Origin: Bacteroides sp. | Lineage (GTDB): Bacteria; Bacteroidota; Bacteroidia; Bacteroidales; Bacteroidaceae | DNA length: 64,000 nucleotides | Reading direction: 5' to 3' | NCBI GenBank assembly: GCA_019416685.1 | Contig: DXWV01000109.1 | Coordinates: forward strand, 15,952 to 79,951 | Shown: one piece after another, positions 44,151 through 52,024 of the stretch | Position numbering within the stretch: position 1 is the stretch's first letter | How the letters are laid out: the number at the start of each line of letters is the position of its first letter | The notes under the pieces: generated by a model | What the model was told of the DNA's origin: nothing | What the model saw: only the letters and a program-made list of their open reading frames with translations | Databases searched by the model: none | Program-made: the position numbers and the translations under genes

Positions 44151-46463
44151 TTATTCACTCTTTATACTATTCACCGGATTTTCATTGGCAATGCGCCATG
44201 CCTTCCAGATAACACAGGCAACAATAACAACGAGGACGCCTATAACCACCCATACATACACCATCCAGTTTAGCGGTACGTGTTCGGCAAACATATCCAT
44301 CCACATCGTATTGACGTACCACGATGCTACGCTGCCGATAACTGTTGCCGGCAATGCCACATAGAGAACATCTTTGGACAGAAGTTCCAGAATACCAGAC
44401 GCTTCGGCTCCATTCACTTTGCGGATGGCAATCTCTTTACTACGCCGGCGTACCTCATCTGCCGTGTAACCTATCAATCCCATCAGCATCACAAAGAACA
44501 TGGCTATAGTTGCCATCAGTGTGGCATTACGGAACACGCGTAATGCATTATAATTCTCTTCCATACTCTGCTCCAAACTACGGAAACTGACTGTCTTATC
44601 GGGGAAAGCTTCGGAGGATTCCTCATTCAGCTTACGTAAATTCTCGACAAAAGGTTCTTTCAGACGGACGTGGATACAGTTGCCAAAGTTTCTGTAACAA
44701 TGGACGATAAGCGGTTCCTGTTCGTTATAAAAACTATTGGTACGAAAGTCTTTTAACACTCCCACTACTTCGTAAGTACTACCTTCAGCATGGACCATAC
44801 GACCTACTATCTCATTTCCCCAACGCATCCGTTCTGCAAAGTTCTCATTCACCACCACTTCGTCCTTTTCACGTGCCATGCGCCCTGTTTTCATCTTCAT
44901 TCCCATCATAGCGGGATAGTTTTCTTCTTCCTCACAAAAACGGGAAGAGAAAAGTGCCTGTCCACCTTCATTCTGTATCATCATACCGCTAAAACCAATA
45001 CACGGAGGGTATGAAGCAGATGAAACACTCTCCACATAGGGCAGTCCTTTGAAAAACTGACGGGCATAATTACTATCTTCTGATGTACCACCAAAGGTGG
45101 AATAGCTATAAACTACCTGTTTCGGATTATAACCCGTATCTTTATTCAACACATATTTGTATTGCACCATCACTACACACATCAGTCCGCAGATAAAAGT
45201 TACTCCGGCAAACTGAATGAATAGCAACGGACGTTTCCAACCCTTTTTTCCCTCCGTATAGCGATGGAATACTTGCGACACAGGTATCCGTGCAAACATT
45301 CGTCCCGGCAATATACCACCTACCAGAAACAGTAGGAACACAGTAAATAATGGTACCCAAAGCCTGTCGAAAGCAAATAATGACTCCAGTTTGGCAGCTG
45401 TTGTATCTTCAAAGAACTCGCGGAAGTTCACTAATATCAGTAACATCAGTAATAGTGCCAACAGAATAATGATACCGGTCTCCAACAGAAACATTCCAAA
45501 AACCTTACCCCCACTTGCACCACTACTCTTATGCACACCCACTGACTTGGCACGATAAGCCAATGAAGAAATAGAAATAAGCACATAGTTTAATCCGGCA
45601 ATGAAAAGAATCGCAAATCCTAAAATGCTCATTATACTCTTCATCCGTTTTACCTCATCATAACTGCGGTATACGTCACGGATTGGTTTCACCATAGCTG
45701 TATAGCCATACATTCCTTCTCCTTCTTTGGGAAGATATTTTTGTATCATACCGTCCAGACGTGCAAAGACAACTTCCTTATCCGCCCCGGGTCGGAAACG
45801 GATGTATTCAAAGTAACTGTCGCCGCCATCCCAGGAATAGTTTCCTATATCACGACTCCACATGCTGGGCATAGATATCACAGCTTCGGGACGTAAGGTC
45901 GTGTTTTCGGGTAAAGCAGCATAGGTACCTTTTACCGTCATTTCCATGGATTTATTATAGCTGAGTACTTTACCGACAGGATTCTCTTCACCAAAGATTT
46001 TTGCAGCCAGACGATCGCTCAGGAAAATAACATCCTTCTGCATCAGATCTCTCGGATTACCACTAAGCACCTCGATACCCATTGTCTGAAAGAAGAGCGA
46101 ATCTGCCATTATCTTATTATCATCAAACCGTACGCTTCCGTTATATAGAGGTAATGAGGCCGCCCATTTACAAATGCTGGTAGCAGCTTCTACCTCTTCA
46201 GGGAAATTCTCAAGGATAGCACCTGCCACAGGACCGTAATTCATATCCTGCGGTTCGCTCTTTTCACCGTTAACAGTGAAAATAGAGAAAACCTGATAAA
46301 GGTTGTCATAATCTTTGTAGCATTTGTCGAAACTCTGTTCGAATGCCACACGGGCAAACAACAAAATGCTCATCGTTAATCCCAGTCCAAGAGAGATGAT
46401 CTTGATAAGATTGGAACCGCGTCCCCGGAGCAATGTTCTAATTACATAATAAAGTTGTCTCAT
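44151..46463 (-). CDS. ABC transporter permease, MacB/FtsX type (first permease)
   Basis: A 770-residue paralogue, first in the operon, starting MRQLYYVIRTLLRGRGSNLI and ending RIANENPVNSIKSE. Layout as in the other two permeases (coupling elements SLAYRAKSVGVHKSSGASGG and EVRRRSKEIAIRKVNGAEAS). The leader is about 160 bases if transcription starts at the sigma-54 promoter at 46631-46649. A TAACTTTG element on the minus strand at 46472-46479 would instead give an almost leaderless transcript. Confidence 0.9.
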   Translation of the reverse strand: MRQLYYVIRTLLRGRGSNLIKIISLGLGLTMSILLFARVAFEQSFDKCYKDYDNLYQVFSIFTVNGEKSEPQDMNYGPVAGAILENFPEEVEAATSICKWAASLPLYNGSVRFDDNKIMADSLFFQTMGIEVLSGNPRDLMQKDVIFLSDRLAAKIFGEENPVGKVLSYNKSMEMTVKGTYAALPENTTLRPEAVISMPSMWSRDIGNYSWDGGDSYFEYIRFRPGADKEVVFARLDGMIQKYLPKEGEGMYGYTAMVKPIRDVYRSYDEVKRMKSIMSILGFAILFIAGLNYVLISISSLAYRAKSVGVHKSSGASGGKVFGMFLLETGIIILLALLLMLLILVNFREFFEDTTAAKLESLFAFDRLWVPLFTVFLLFLVGGILPGRMFARIPVSQVFHRYTEGKKGWKRPLLFIQFAGVTFICGLMCVVMVQYKYVLNKDTGYNPKQVVYSYSTFGGTSEDSNYARQFFKGLPYVESVSSASYPPCIGFSGMMIQNEGGQALFSSRFCEEEENYPAMMGMKMKTGRMAREKDEVVVNENFAERMRWGNEIVGRMVHAEGSTYEVVGVLKDFRTNSFYNEQEPLIVHCYRNFGNCIHVRLKEPFVENLRKLNEESSEAFPDKTVSFRSLEQSMEENYNALRVFRNATLMATIAMFFVMLMGLIGYTADEVRRRSKEIAIRKVNGAEASGILELLSKDVLYVALPATVIGSVASWYVNTMWMDMFAEHVPLNWMVYVWVVIGVLVVIVACVIWKAWRIANENPVNSIKSE

Positions 46464-46630
46464 ATATCTTGCAAAGTTAATTGTTCTTTTCAGAAACGGA
46501 GAAGAAACGTTTCACAACGTCACTTCTCCCACTGGCAATGCATGAAGCCAGTTAATCTTAAAGAAATCATATTAATAGTTTTATTCATCAGCATTTGTTT
46601 CATAAAAACAGGTTCTATGTTTCCCTTTAT

Positions 46631-46649
46631 AAAGCAGAAAGTATGCCAA
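46631..46649 (-). promoter_or_regulatory. Sigma-54 (-24/-12) promoter of the ABC operon
   Basis: On the minus strand it reads TTGGCATACTTTCTGCTTT. This is TGGCA, seven bases, then TGCT, the exact spacing of the sigma-54 consensus TGGCAC-N5-TTGCW, with GG and GC in place. The predicted start is near 46622, giving a leader of about 160 bases. An NtrC-type activator gene lies at 48427. Confidence 0.6.
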
Positions 46650-46703
46650 AGCAATTAAAACACTGAGGAACAAAGGAGTACAAGAAAACCGCTTTTGTAT
46701 GAC

Positions 46704-46741
46704 TGTCTAATAATTAGACAACACTCGTCTAATTATTAGAC
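46704..46741. promoter_or_regulatory. Two tandem dyads, candidate activator sites
   Basis: TGTCTAATAATTAGACA (46704-46720) and GTCTAATTATTAGAC (46727-46741) are each perfect palindromes with an identical half-site GTCTAAT. Their centres are 22 bp apart, about two helical turns. They lie roughly 90-112 bp upstream of the predicted sigma-54 transcript start, the usual place for NtrC-type enhancer sites. Confidence 0.65.
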
Positions 46742-46812
46742 AATACTTCTCCAAAATTGTTCTATAACACTGAATCGGAGTAAGTATCTATTGCCTGCCA
46801 AGAGGAAAACTT

Positions 46813-46820
46813 TATCTTTG
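46813..46820 (+). promoter_or_regulatory. -7 element TATCTTTG of the metallophosphoesterase gene
   Basis: TATCTTTG followed by GCGC, 30 bp before the ATG at 46851. Confidence 0.65.
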
Positions 46821-46850
46821 CGCAAAGTTTTCAATTAACGAATTAGGAGT

Positions 46851-47657
46851 ATGAAGAAAAAAAAGATTAGCGGCTTCCTGATTTATCTGTTTCTACTTTC
46901 AGGATGCGATATGATAGATTATCATCCATACGATGTACGTATCAAAGGAGAAACAGAGGTCAATGCCAAAAACATCAAAAGAATAGAGGCCAACTGTAAA
47001 GACAAAACAACCATCCGTTTTGTAGCCATGGGCGATTCGCAACGGTGGTATGACGAAACTGAGAAGTGTATAAGCTCCATCAACCAACTTGCAAACATTG
47101 ACTTTGTCATTCACGGAGGAGATGTAAGTGATTTCGGTGTCACCAGTGAGTTTATATGGCAACGCGATCTCATGAATAGCCTGAAAGTTCCCTATGTGGT
47201 TTTATTGGGAAACCATGACTGCTTAGGAACGGGAAGAGAAGCATATACCAAAATATTCGGTCCGGCAAATTTCTCTTTCATTGCAGGAAACACAAAATTT
47301 GTTTGCTTGAACACAAATGCATTGGAGTTTGATTATTCTGAGCCGATACCCGATTTCAATTTTATTGAGAACCAACTAACGGAGCGACAAGATGAATTTG
47401 AAAAAACTGTAGTAGCGATGCATGCAAGACCTGGTTCCGACGTATTCAATAACAATGTTTCAAAAGTGTTTCAACGTTACATAACGCAGTATCCCCAGTT
47501 ACAGTTTTGCCTGAATGCACATGACCATAGAGTAAGCACGGACGATCTTTTTGACGATGGCGTCATATACTATGGAAGTGATTGCATGAAACACCGTAGC
47601 TACATGTTATTTACTATCACCCCTGACAATTATACTTATGAACTGGTCAACTTTTAA
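46851..47657 (+). CDS. Calcineurin-like metallophosphoesterase lipoprotein
   Basis: A 268-residue protein with a lipobox LFLLSGCDM (cysteine near residue 19), so it is membrane-anchored. The metal-binding motifs are FVAMGDSQRW (GDxQ instead of the common GDxH), IHGGDVSDFG, LLGNHDCLG, AMHARPGSD and NAHDHRVS, in the right order. It should hydrolyse a phosphomonoester or diester in the periplasm or at the surface. The substrate is unknown. Its end overlaps the next gene by 20 bases, so the two proteins are likely to work together. Confidence 0.88.
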   Translation: MKKKKISGFLIYLFLLSGCDMIDYHPYDVRIKGETEVNAKNIKRIEANCKDKTTIRFVAMGDSQRWYDETEKCISSINQLANIDFVIHGGDVSDFGVTSEFIWQRDLMNSLKVPYVVLLGNHDCLGTGREAYTKIFGPANFSFIAGNTKFVCLNTNALEFDYSEPIPDFNFIENQLTERQDEFEKTVVAMHARPGSDVFNNNVSKVFQRYITQYPQLQFCLNAHDHRVSTDDLFDDGVIYYGSDCMKHRSYMLFTITPDNYTYELVNF

Positions 47658-48300
47658 ATATGCTCTTTGTACCGGACTGATGCTTTTGTTATTCAGTACC
47701 GACAGCTTTGCACAACAAGATTCAATTGTAGAACCCAATAAATATGACAAACGTATCCACCGCTACCGTAAACACTGGGAAAAACTAATACCCACGCATA
47801 CCAAAGTACAGTTTGCCGGGAACATGGGATTACTGTCCTTTGGCACAGGGTGGGATTACGGAAAAAAGAATCAGTGGGAAACGGATGTGTTTTTAGGATT
47901 TATACCCAAATATGACTCCAAGCGTACAAAGGTGACCATGACACTAAAACAAAACTATATGCCCTGGAGCCTCAACCTGGGCAGAGGTTTCTCTACTGAA
48001 CCATTGACTTGTGGTATCTATTTCAATACGGTATTCGGCAATGAATTCTGGGTTCACGAACCAGACCGGTACCCCAAAGGATATTACGGTTTCTCCAGCA
48101 AGATACGTTCACATATCTTTCTGGGACAACGGCTAACTTATGATATAGATCCCCAACGGCGGTATACTGCAAAATCAATTACTTTCTTCTACGAATTAAG
48201 TACGTGCGACCTGTATCTGATAAGTGCTGCAACAAACAGTTATCTTCGTCCCAGAGACTATCTTAGTCTTTCATTTGGGTTGAAATTACAACTGTTTTAA
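47638..48300 (+). CDS. Predicted outer-membrane beta-barrel protein
   Basis: A 220-residue protein with a signal peptide (YALCTGLMLLLFSTDSFAQ) and alternating strands (TKVQFAGNMGLLSFGTGWDY, WETDVFLGFIPKYDSKRTKV, ITFFYELSTCDLYLISAATN) ending in LSLSFGLKLQLF, typical of a small barrel. I do not recognise the family. Its start lies inside the phosphoesterase gene, so the two are translationally coupled. Confidence 0.7.
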   Translation: MNWSTFKYALCTGLMLLLFSTDSFAQQDSIVEPNKYDKRIHRYRKHWEKLIPTHTKVQFAGNMGLLSFGTGWDYGKKNQWETDVFLGFIPKYDSKRTKVTMTLKQNYMPWSLNLGRGFSTEPLTCGIYFNTVFGNEFWVHEPDRYPKGYYGFSSKIRSHIFLGQRLTYDIDPQRRYTAKSITFFYELSTCDLYLISAATNSYLRPRDYLSLSFGLKLQLF

Positions 48301-48328
48301 TTAGGAGGGGCAATCAATGTGTTTAATA

Positions 48329-48386
48329 ATGGCATGGCGCACAGATGAGACTACTCATTTATCACGAATCACTACTCACAAATCAT
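48329..48386. repeat. Partial simple-armed palindromic element
   Basis: Carries a core-like TGGCATGGCGCA and a right arm ACTCATTTATCACGAATCAC like copies A to C, but the left arm is missing. Probably a decayed copy. Confidence 0.4.
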
Positions 48387-48395
48387 TTTATTACG

Positions 48396-48403
48396 TATAT
48401 TTG
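48396..48403 (+). promoter_or_regulatory. -7 element TATATTTG of the response-regulator gene
   Basis: TATATTTG, 23 bp before the ATG at 48427. Confidence 0.55.
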
Positions 48404-48426
48404 TTCCGATATTAACTCTCAAATTT

Positions 48427-49767
48427 ATGAGTAAACAAGGAACCATTCTTATCGTCGATGATAATAAAGGAGTACTGACAGCCGTTCAGCTACTCCTGAA
48501 AAACTACTTTACAAAGGTTATCACTCTTCCTTCCCCCGTTACTTTACCGGCTGTATTGCGCGAAGAAACTCCCGAAGTGATTCTTCTTGATATGAACTTT
48601 ACATCTGGTATCAACAGCGGAAATGAGGGGCTTTTCTGGCTACATGAAATAAAGAAACTACGTCCGGCACTACCCGTTGTCCTTTTTACGGCTTATGCCG
48701 ATATCGACCTTGCCGTAAAAGGTATTAAAGAAGGTGCTACAGACTTTATCGTGAAACCCTGGGATAACCAGAAACTGGTAGAAACCTTACTATCTGCCGC
48801 CACCCAGGCAAAAAGCGGAAAGAAAAAAAGCACAAAGCAGGAAAGCAGTTCTTGCAGTGCCATGTATTGGGGAGAAAGCAGTGCCATGCAGCAGCTGCGC
48901 CAGCTTATAGAGAAAGTAGCTGTCACCGATGCCAATATCCTCATCACCGGTGAAAACGGCACAGGTAAAGAGATGTTGGCAAGAGAGATACATGCCCTCT
49001 CCCAGCGAAAACAAGAGGAAATGATCGCTGTGGATATGGGAGCTATCACAGAATCATTGTTTGAGAGTGAACTATTCGGACATGTAAAAGGTTCATTTAC
49101 GGATGCATATGCCGACCGTACCGGTAAATTTGAAGCTGCCAACCACAGTACACTCTTTCTGGATGAAATAGGAAACCTCCCCTACCACCTGCAAGCCAAA
49201 CTATTGACTGCCATCCAACGACGGAACATCGTCCGGGTAGGTAGTAATGAACCATTACCGATAGACATACGCCTTATCTGTGCCACTAACCGTAATTTAC
49301 AGGAAATGGTAAACCGGGATGAATTTCGTGAGGACCTGCTCTATCGTATCAATACGATTCATGTAGAAATCCCTCCTCTGCGTGAACGAAAGGAAGACAT
49401 TGTTCCACTGGCCGAACGATTCATCGCCCGATTCTGCAAACAATATGATAAGGCTTTGATAAGTCTCGAACCATCTGCCAAAGATAAACTGACCGCTCAT
49501 CCCTGGTATGGTAATATCCGCGAATTGGAACATGCTATCGAAAAAGCAATTATCATCTGTGACGGAGCAGTAATACCTGCTGAAATATTTCAGCTCTCCC
49601 GCCGTACGGAAATACCTGAAACAGCCGCTTCCACTCTTGAAGAGATGGAAATGAAGATGATACAAAAAGCGTTGGAAAAATGCGGAGGAAATCTTTCCGC
49701 CGTTGCTATCCAGCTGGGTATTACAAGGCAGACGTTGTATAACAAGATGAAAAAATTCGGTTTATGA
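48427..49767 (+). CDS. Sigma-54-dependent response regulator (NtrC type)
   Basis: A 446-residue protein with a receiver domain (acidic pair D11/D12, phosphorylation site D55 in VILLDMNF, FTAY at 87-90, K110), an AAA+ domain (Walker A GENGTGKE at 175-182, Walker B LFLDEIG at 243-249) and a Fis-type helix-turn-helix at the C-terminus (LSAVAIQLGITRQTLYNKMK). The sigma-54-contacting loop reads GSFTDA (222-227) instead of GAFTGA; the essential threonine remains. It should activate transcription with RpoN when phosphorylated by the adjacent kinase, whose gene overlaps by 4 bases. The ABC operon with a sigma-54 promoter is the likely target. Confidence 0.95.
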   Translation: MSKQGTILIVDDNKGVLTAVQLLLKNYFTKVITLPSPVTLPAVLREETPEVILLDMNFTSGINSGNEGLFWLHEIKKLRPALPVVLFTAYADIDLAVKGIKEGATDFIVKPWDNQKLVETLLSAATQAKSGKKKSTKQESSSCSAMYWGESSAMQQLRQLIEKVAVTDANILITGENGTGKEMLAREIHALSQRKQEEMIAVDMGAITESLFESELFGHVKGSFTDAYADRTGKFEAANHSTLFLDEIGNLPYHLQAKLLTAIQRRNIVRVGSNEPLPIDIRLICATNRNLQEMVNRDEFREDLLYRINTIHVEIPPLRERKEDIVPLAERFIARFCKQYDKALISLEPSAKDKLTAHPWYGNIRELEHAIEKAIIICDGAVIPAEIFQLSRRTEIPETAASTLEEMEMKMIQKALEKCGGNLSAVAIQLGITRQTLYNKMKKFGL

Positions 49768-51077
49768 ATTCACTCCTCCGGCAACTAACAGACAAATACT
49801 GGTTTCGCACGCTGCTAAGCCTTTCTCTGAGCATCACTGCGACCTTGCTTGCCTTAAACGGAATATTCATCCAGATGGGTATATGCCTTTGTGCCTTACT
49901 ATGGAGCCTTTGGTGGCAGTTACGACTTTATCGTCACCATACCCGCCAGGTGCTTTTCATGATTGATGCGTTGGAAAACAATGATAACTCCTTTCATTTT
50001 CCCGAAGAGGAAAGTACATCCGATAACCGGGAAATAAACCGTGCCCTTAACCGCGTGGGACGTATACTATATAATGTAAAGGCAGACACGGCGCAACAGG
50101 AAAAATACTACGAGCTCATACTCAACTGTATCAGTACAGGATTACTGATACTTAATGACAACGGCGCTGTCTATCAAAAAAATGAAGAAGCTCTCCGTCT
50201 GCTTGGATTGAGTGTGTTCACCCACGTACAACAACTAAGTCAGGTAGATGCGGGATTAGTAGAAATACTCTCTTCCTGCCGACCGGGAGACAAGTTGCAA
50301 ACCATTTTTAACAACGAACGGGAAACAGTGAATTTATCCATACGTGTATCAGACATCACCGTGCGAAAAGAACACCTGCGCATCTTAGCATTAAACAATA
50401 TCAACACCGAACTGGATGATAAGGAAATAGACTCTTGGATCGGCCTGACACGCGTACTGACTCACGAAATCATGAACTCAGTCACTCCTATTACCTCTCT
50501 TAGTGATACTTTGCTCTCTCTTGCCGATACAAAAGATGAAGAGATACGCAACGGATTGCAAACAATCAGTTCTACCGGCAAAGGATTACTTTCTTTCGTC
50601 GAATCCTACCGCCGTTTCACACGCATCCCCGTACCCGAACCATCATTATTCTATATCAAGGCTTTCATTGATCGCATGGTAGAACTGGCAAAGCACCAAA
50701 ATCCGGATGGTAATATCTCTTTCCGGACCGATATATCACCCGCCGACCTTATTCTGTATGCAGATGAGAACCTCATTTCACAAGTGATTATCAATCTGTT
50801 GAAGAACGCCATACAGGCAATAGGCGATCAACCGGATGGCTGTATCTCCATCCATGCCTGTTGTAATGAGGCAGAAGAAGTGATCATAGAGGTAAAGAAC
50901 AATGGTCCTGCGATCCCACCGGAAGTAGCAGAACATATCTTCATTCCTTTCTTTACCACTAAAGAAGGAGGAAGCGGTATTGGTCTCAGTATATCCAGAC
51001 AGATCATGAGGCTGTCCGGTGGAAGTATTACACTGTTGCCGGGAAAAGAAACCAGGTTCATACTGAAGTTTAAATAA
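49764..51077 (+). CDS. Sensor histidine kinase
   Basis: A 437-residue protein with two N-terminal membrane helices (about residues 14-50) and only a very short loop between them, a linker with a PAS-like segment (residues 112-210, YYELILNCISTGLLILNDNG), the H-box TRVLTHEIMNSVTPITSL with H234, and the ATP-binding N-box (ISQVIINLLKNAIQAIGDQP) and G-boxes (FFTTKEGGSGIGLSISRQIM). The near absence of a periplasmic sensor suggests it detects a membrane or cytoplasmic cue. It overlaps the regulator gene by 4 bases and is surely its partner. Confidence 0.95.
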   Translation: MNSLLRQLTDKYWFRTLLSLSLSITATLLALNGIFIQMGICLCALLWSLWWQLRLYRHHTRQVLFMIDALENNDNSFHFPEEESTSDNREINRALNRVGRILYNVKADTAQQEKYYELILNCISTGLLILNDNGAVYQKNEEALRLLGLSVFTHVQQLSQVDAGLVEILSSCRPGDKLQTIFNNERETVNLSIRVSDITVRKEHLRILALNNINTELDDKEIDSWIGLTRVLTHEIMNSVTPITSLSDTLLSLADTKDEEIRNGLQTISSTGKGLLSFVESYRRFTRIPVPEPSLFYIKAFIDRMVELAKHQNPDGNISFRTDISPADLILYADENLISQVIINLLKNAIQAIGDQPDGCISIHACCNEAEEVIIEVKNNGPAIPPEVAEHIFIPFFTTKEGGSGIGLSISRQIMRLSGGSITLLPGKETRFILKFK

Positions 51078-51155
51078 CCTCTACGACAATACTTTTTCAA
51101 ACAAAAAGCTCCGCTCACCTGTTTATATAAGTACAAATTAACAGAAACACTACTC

Positions 51156-51833
51156 ATGATAATGCTTGCCAACAACCCGCTATTCAATGGTATTGCTCCC
51201 AATGTACTTACTGAAGACCTCAGAGAGATAAACTTTCATACCAGAGTTTATCGGAAAGGAGAAATTCTTGCTCACCGGGGCGATGTATGCAACCGCCTGG
51301 TAATTCTCATAAAAGGCAGTGTACGCGGAGAGATGATTGACGACTCCGGAAGGTTGATAAAAGTAGAAGACATTGCTGCACCAAGAGCAATAGCACCGCT
51401 TTTTCTTTTTGGAAACGAGAATCGTTATCCGGTAGAAGTTACTGCTAATGAGGCCACCGAAGTGATTGAAATACCTAAGGCAAGTGTACTAAAGTTATTC
51501 AGAAAGAACGAGAAGTTTCTGGAAAATTATATGAATCTCTCTGCTAATTATGCTCATACCCTCTCGGACAAATTGTTTTTCATGTCCTTCAAGACTATCC
51601 GGCAAAAACTGGCATCCTATCTGTTACGTTTATCCAATCAACAACAAAGCGAACGTATCACGCTCAATCGTTCACAACAACAATTGAGTGATTATTTCGG
51701 AGTATCACGCCCTTCACTGGCACGGGAATTAGCTCGCATGCAAGAAGACAAGCTAATAACAGCAGATAGAAAACAAATAACAATCCTCCAAAAACAAGAA
51801 CTGATTCAATTAACAGTGAACAGTGATCGATAA
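51156..51833 (+). CDS. hcpR: Crp/Fnr-family regulator, HcpR-like
   Basis: A 225-residue protein with an N-terminal cyclic-nucleotide-type beta-roll (YRKGEILAHRGDVCNRLVIL, then APLFLFGNENRYPVEVTANE), a dimer helix and a C-terminal Crp helix-turn-helix (SQQQLSDYFGVSRPSLAREL). There is no cysteine cluster for an Fnr Fe-S centre. In related bacteria the HcpR branch controls hcp and the nitrosative-stress response. The hcp gene follows 191 bp later with a palindromic site in front, which supports the assignment. The name rests on context and general similarity. Confidence 0.8.
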   Translation: MIMLANNPLFNGIAPNVLTEDLREINFHTRVYRKGEILAHRGDVCNRLVILIKGSVRGEMIDDSGRLIKVEDIAAPRAIAPLFLFGNENRYPVEVTANEATEVIEIPKASVLKLFRKNEKFLENYMNLSANYAHTLSDKLFFMSFKTIRQKLASYLLRLSNQQQSERITLNRSQQQLSDYFGVSRPSLARELARMQEDKLITADRKQITILQKQELIQLTVNSDR

Positions 51834-51944
51834 AATGTGCGGTGTCTTGTGTACAGAAGAGGTAGACTGATATCCCGAACAGTCCTGCCTTTCTTTCATG
51901 AATTCAGCTTTTAAATTTGTATTTTCAAAAAAAATGTTTCCCAT

Positions 51945-51960
51945 TGTAACATTGGTTACA
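51945..51960 (+). promoter_or_regulatory. Palindromic operator upstream of hcp
   Basis: TGTAACATTGGTTACA is a perfect 6+4+6 dyad. Its centre is about 43 bp upstream of the transcript start expected from the -7 element at 51983-51990, the position used by class II activators of the Crp/Fnr family. Confidence 0.75.
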
Positions 51961-51982
51961 GAATTGTCTCAAACCATACCTC

Positions 51983-51990
51983 TACCTTTG
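51983..51990 (+). promoter_or_regulatory. -7 element TACCTTTG of hcp
   Basis: TACCTTTG followed by CG, 34 bp before the hcp ATG at 52025. Confidence 0.65.
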
Positions 51991-52024
51991 CGTTTAATTA
52001 ATAACCAATAAATACGTAGAAATT

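Larger units (their letters stand above)
46464..46850. promoter_or_regulatory. 387-bp divergent control region
   Basis: Lies between the ABC operon (minus) and the metallophosphoesterase gene (plus). It contains the sigma-54 promoter, two tandem dyads and the -7 element for the rightward gene. No coding sequence is seen. Confidence 0.6.

Noticed and set aside
46535..46558. A second sigma-54-like site on the minus strand (TGGCTTCATGCATTGCC) upstream of the ABC operon
   Set aside because: The GG-to-GC spacing is 11 bases instead of 10, and the site at 46631-46649 has the exact spacing.
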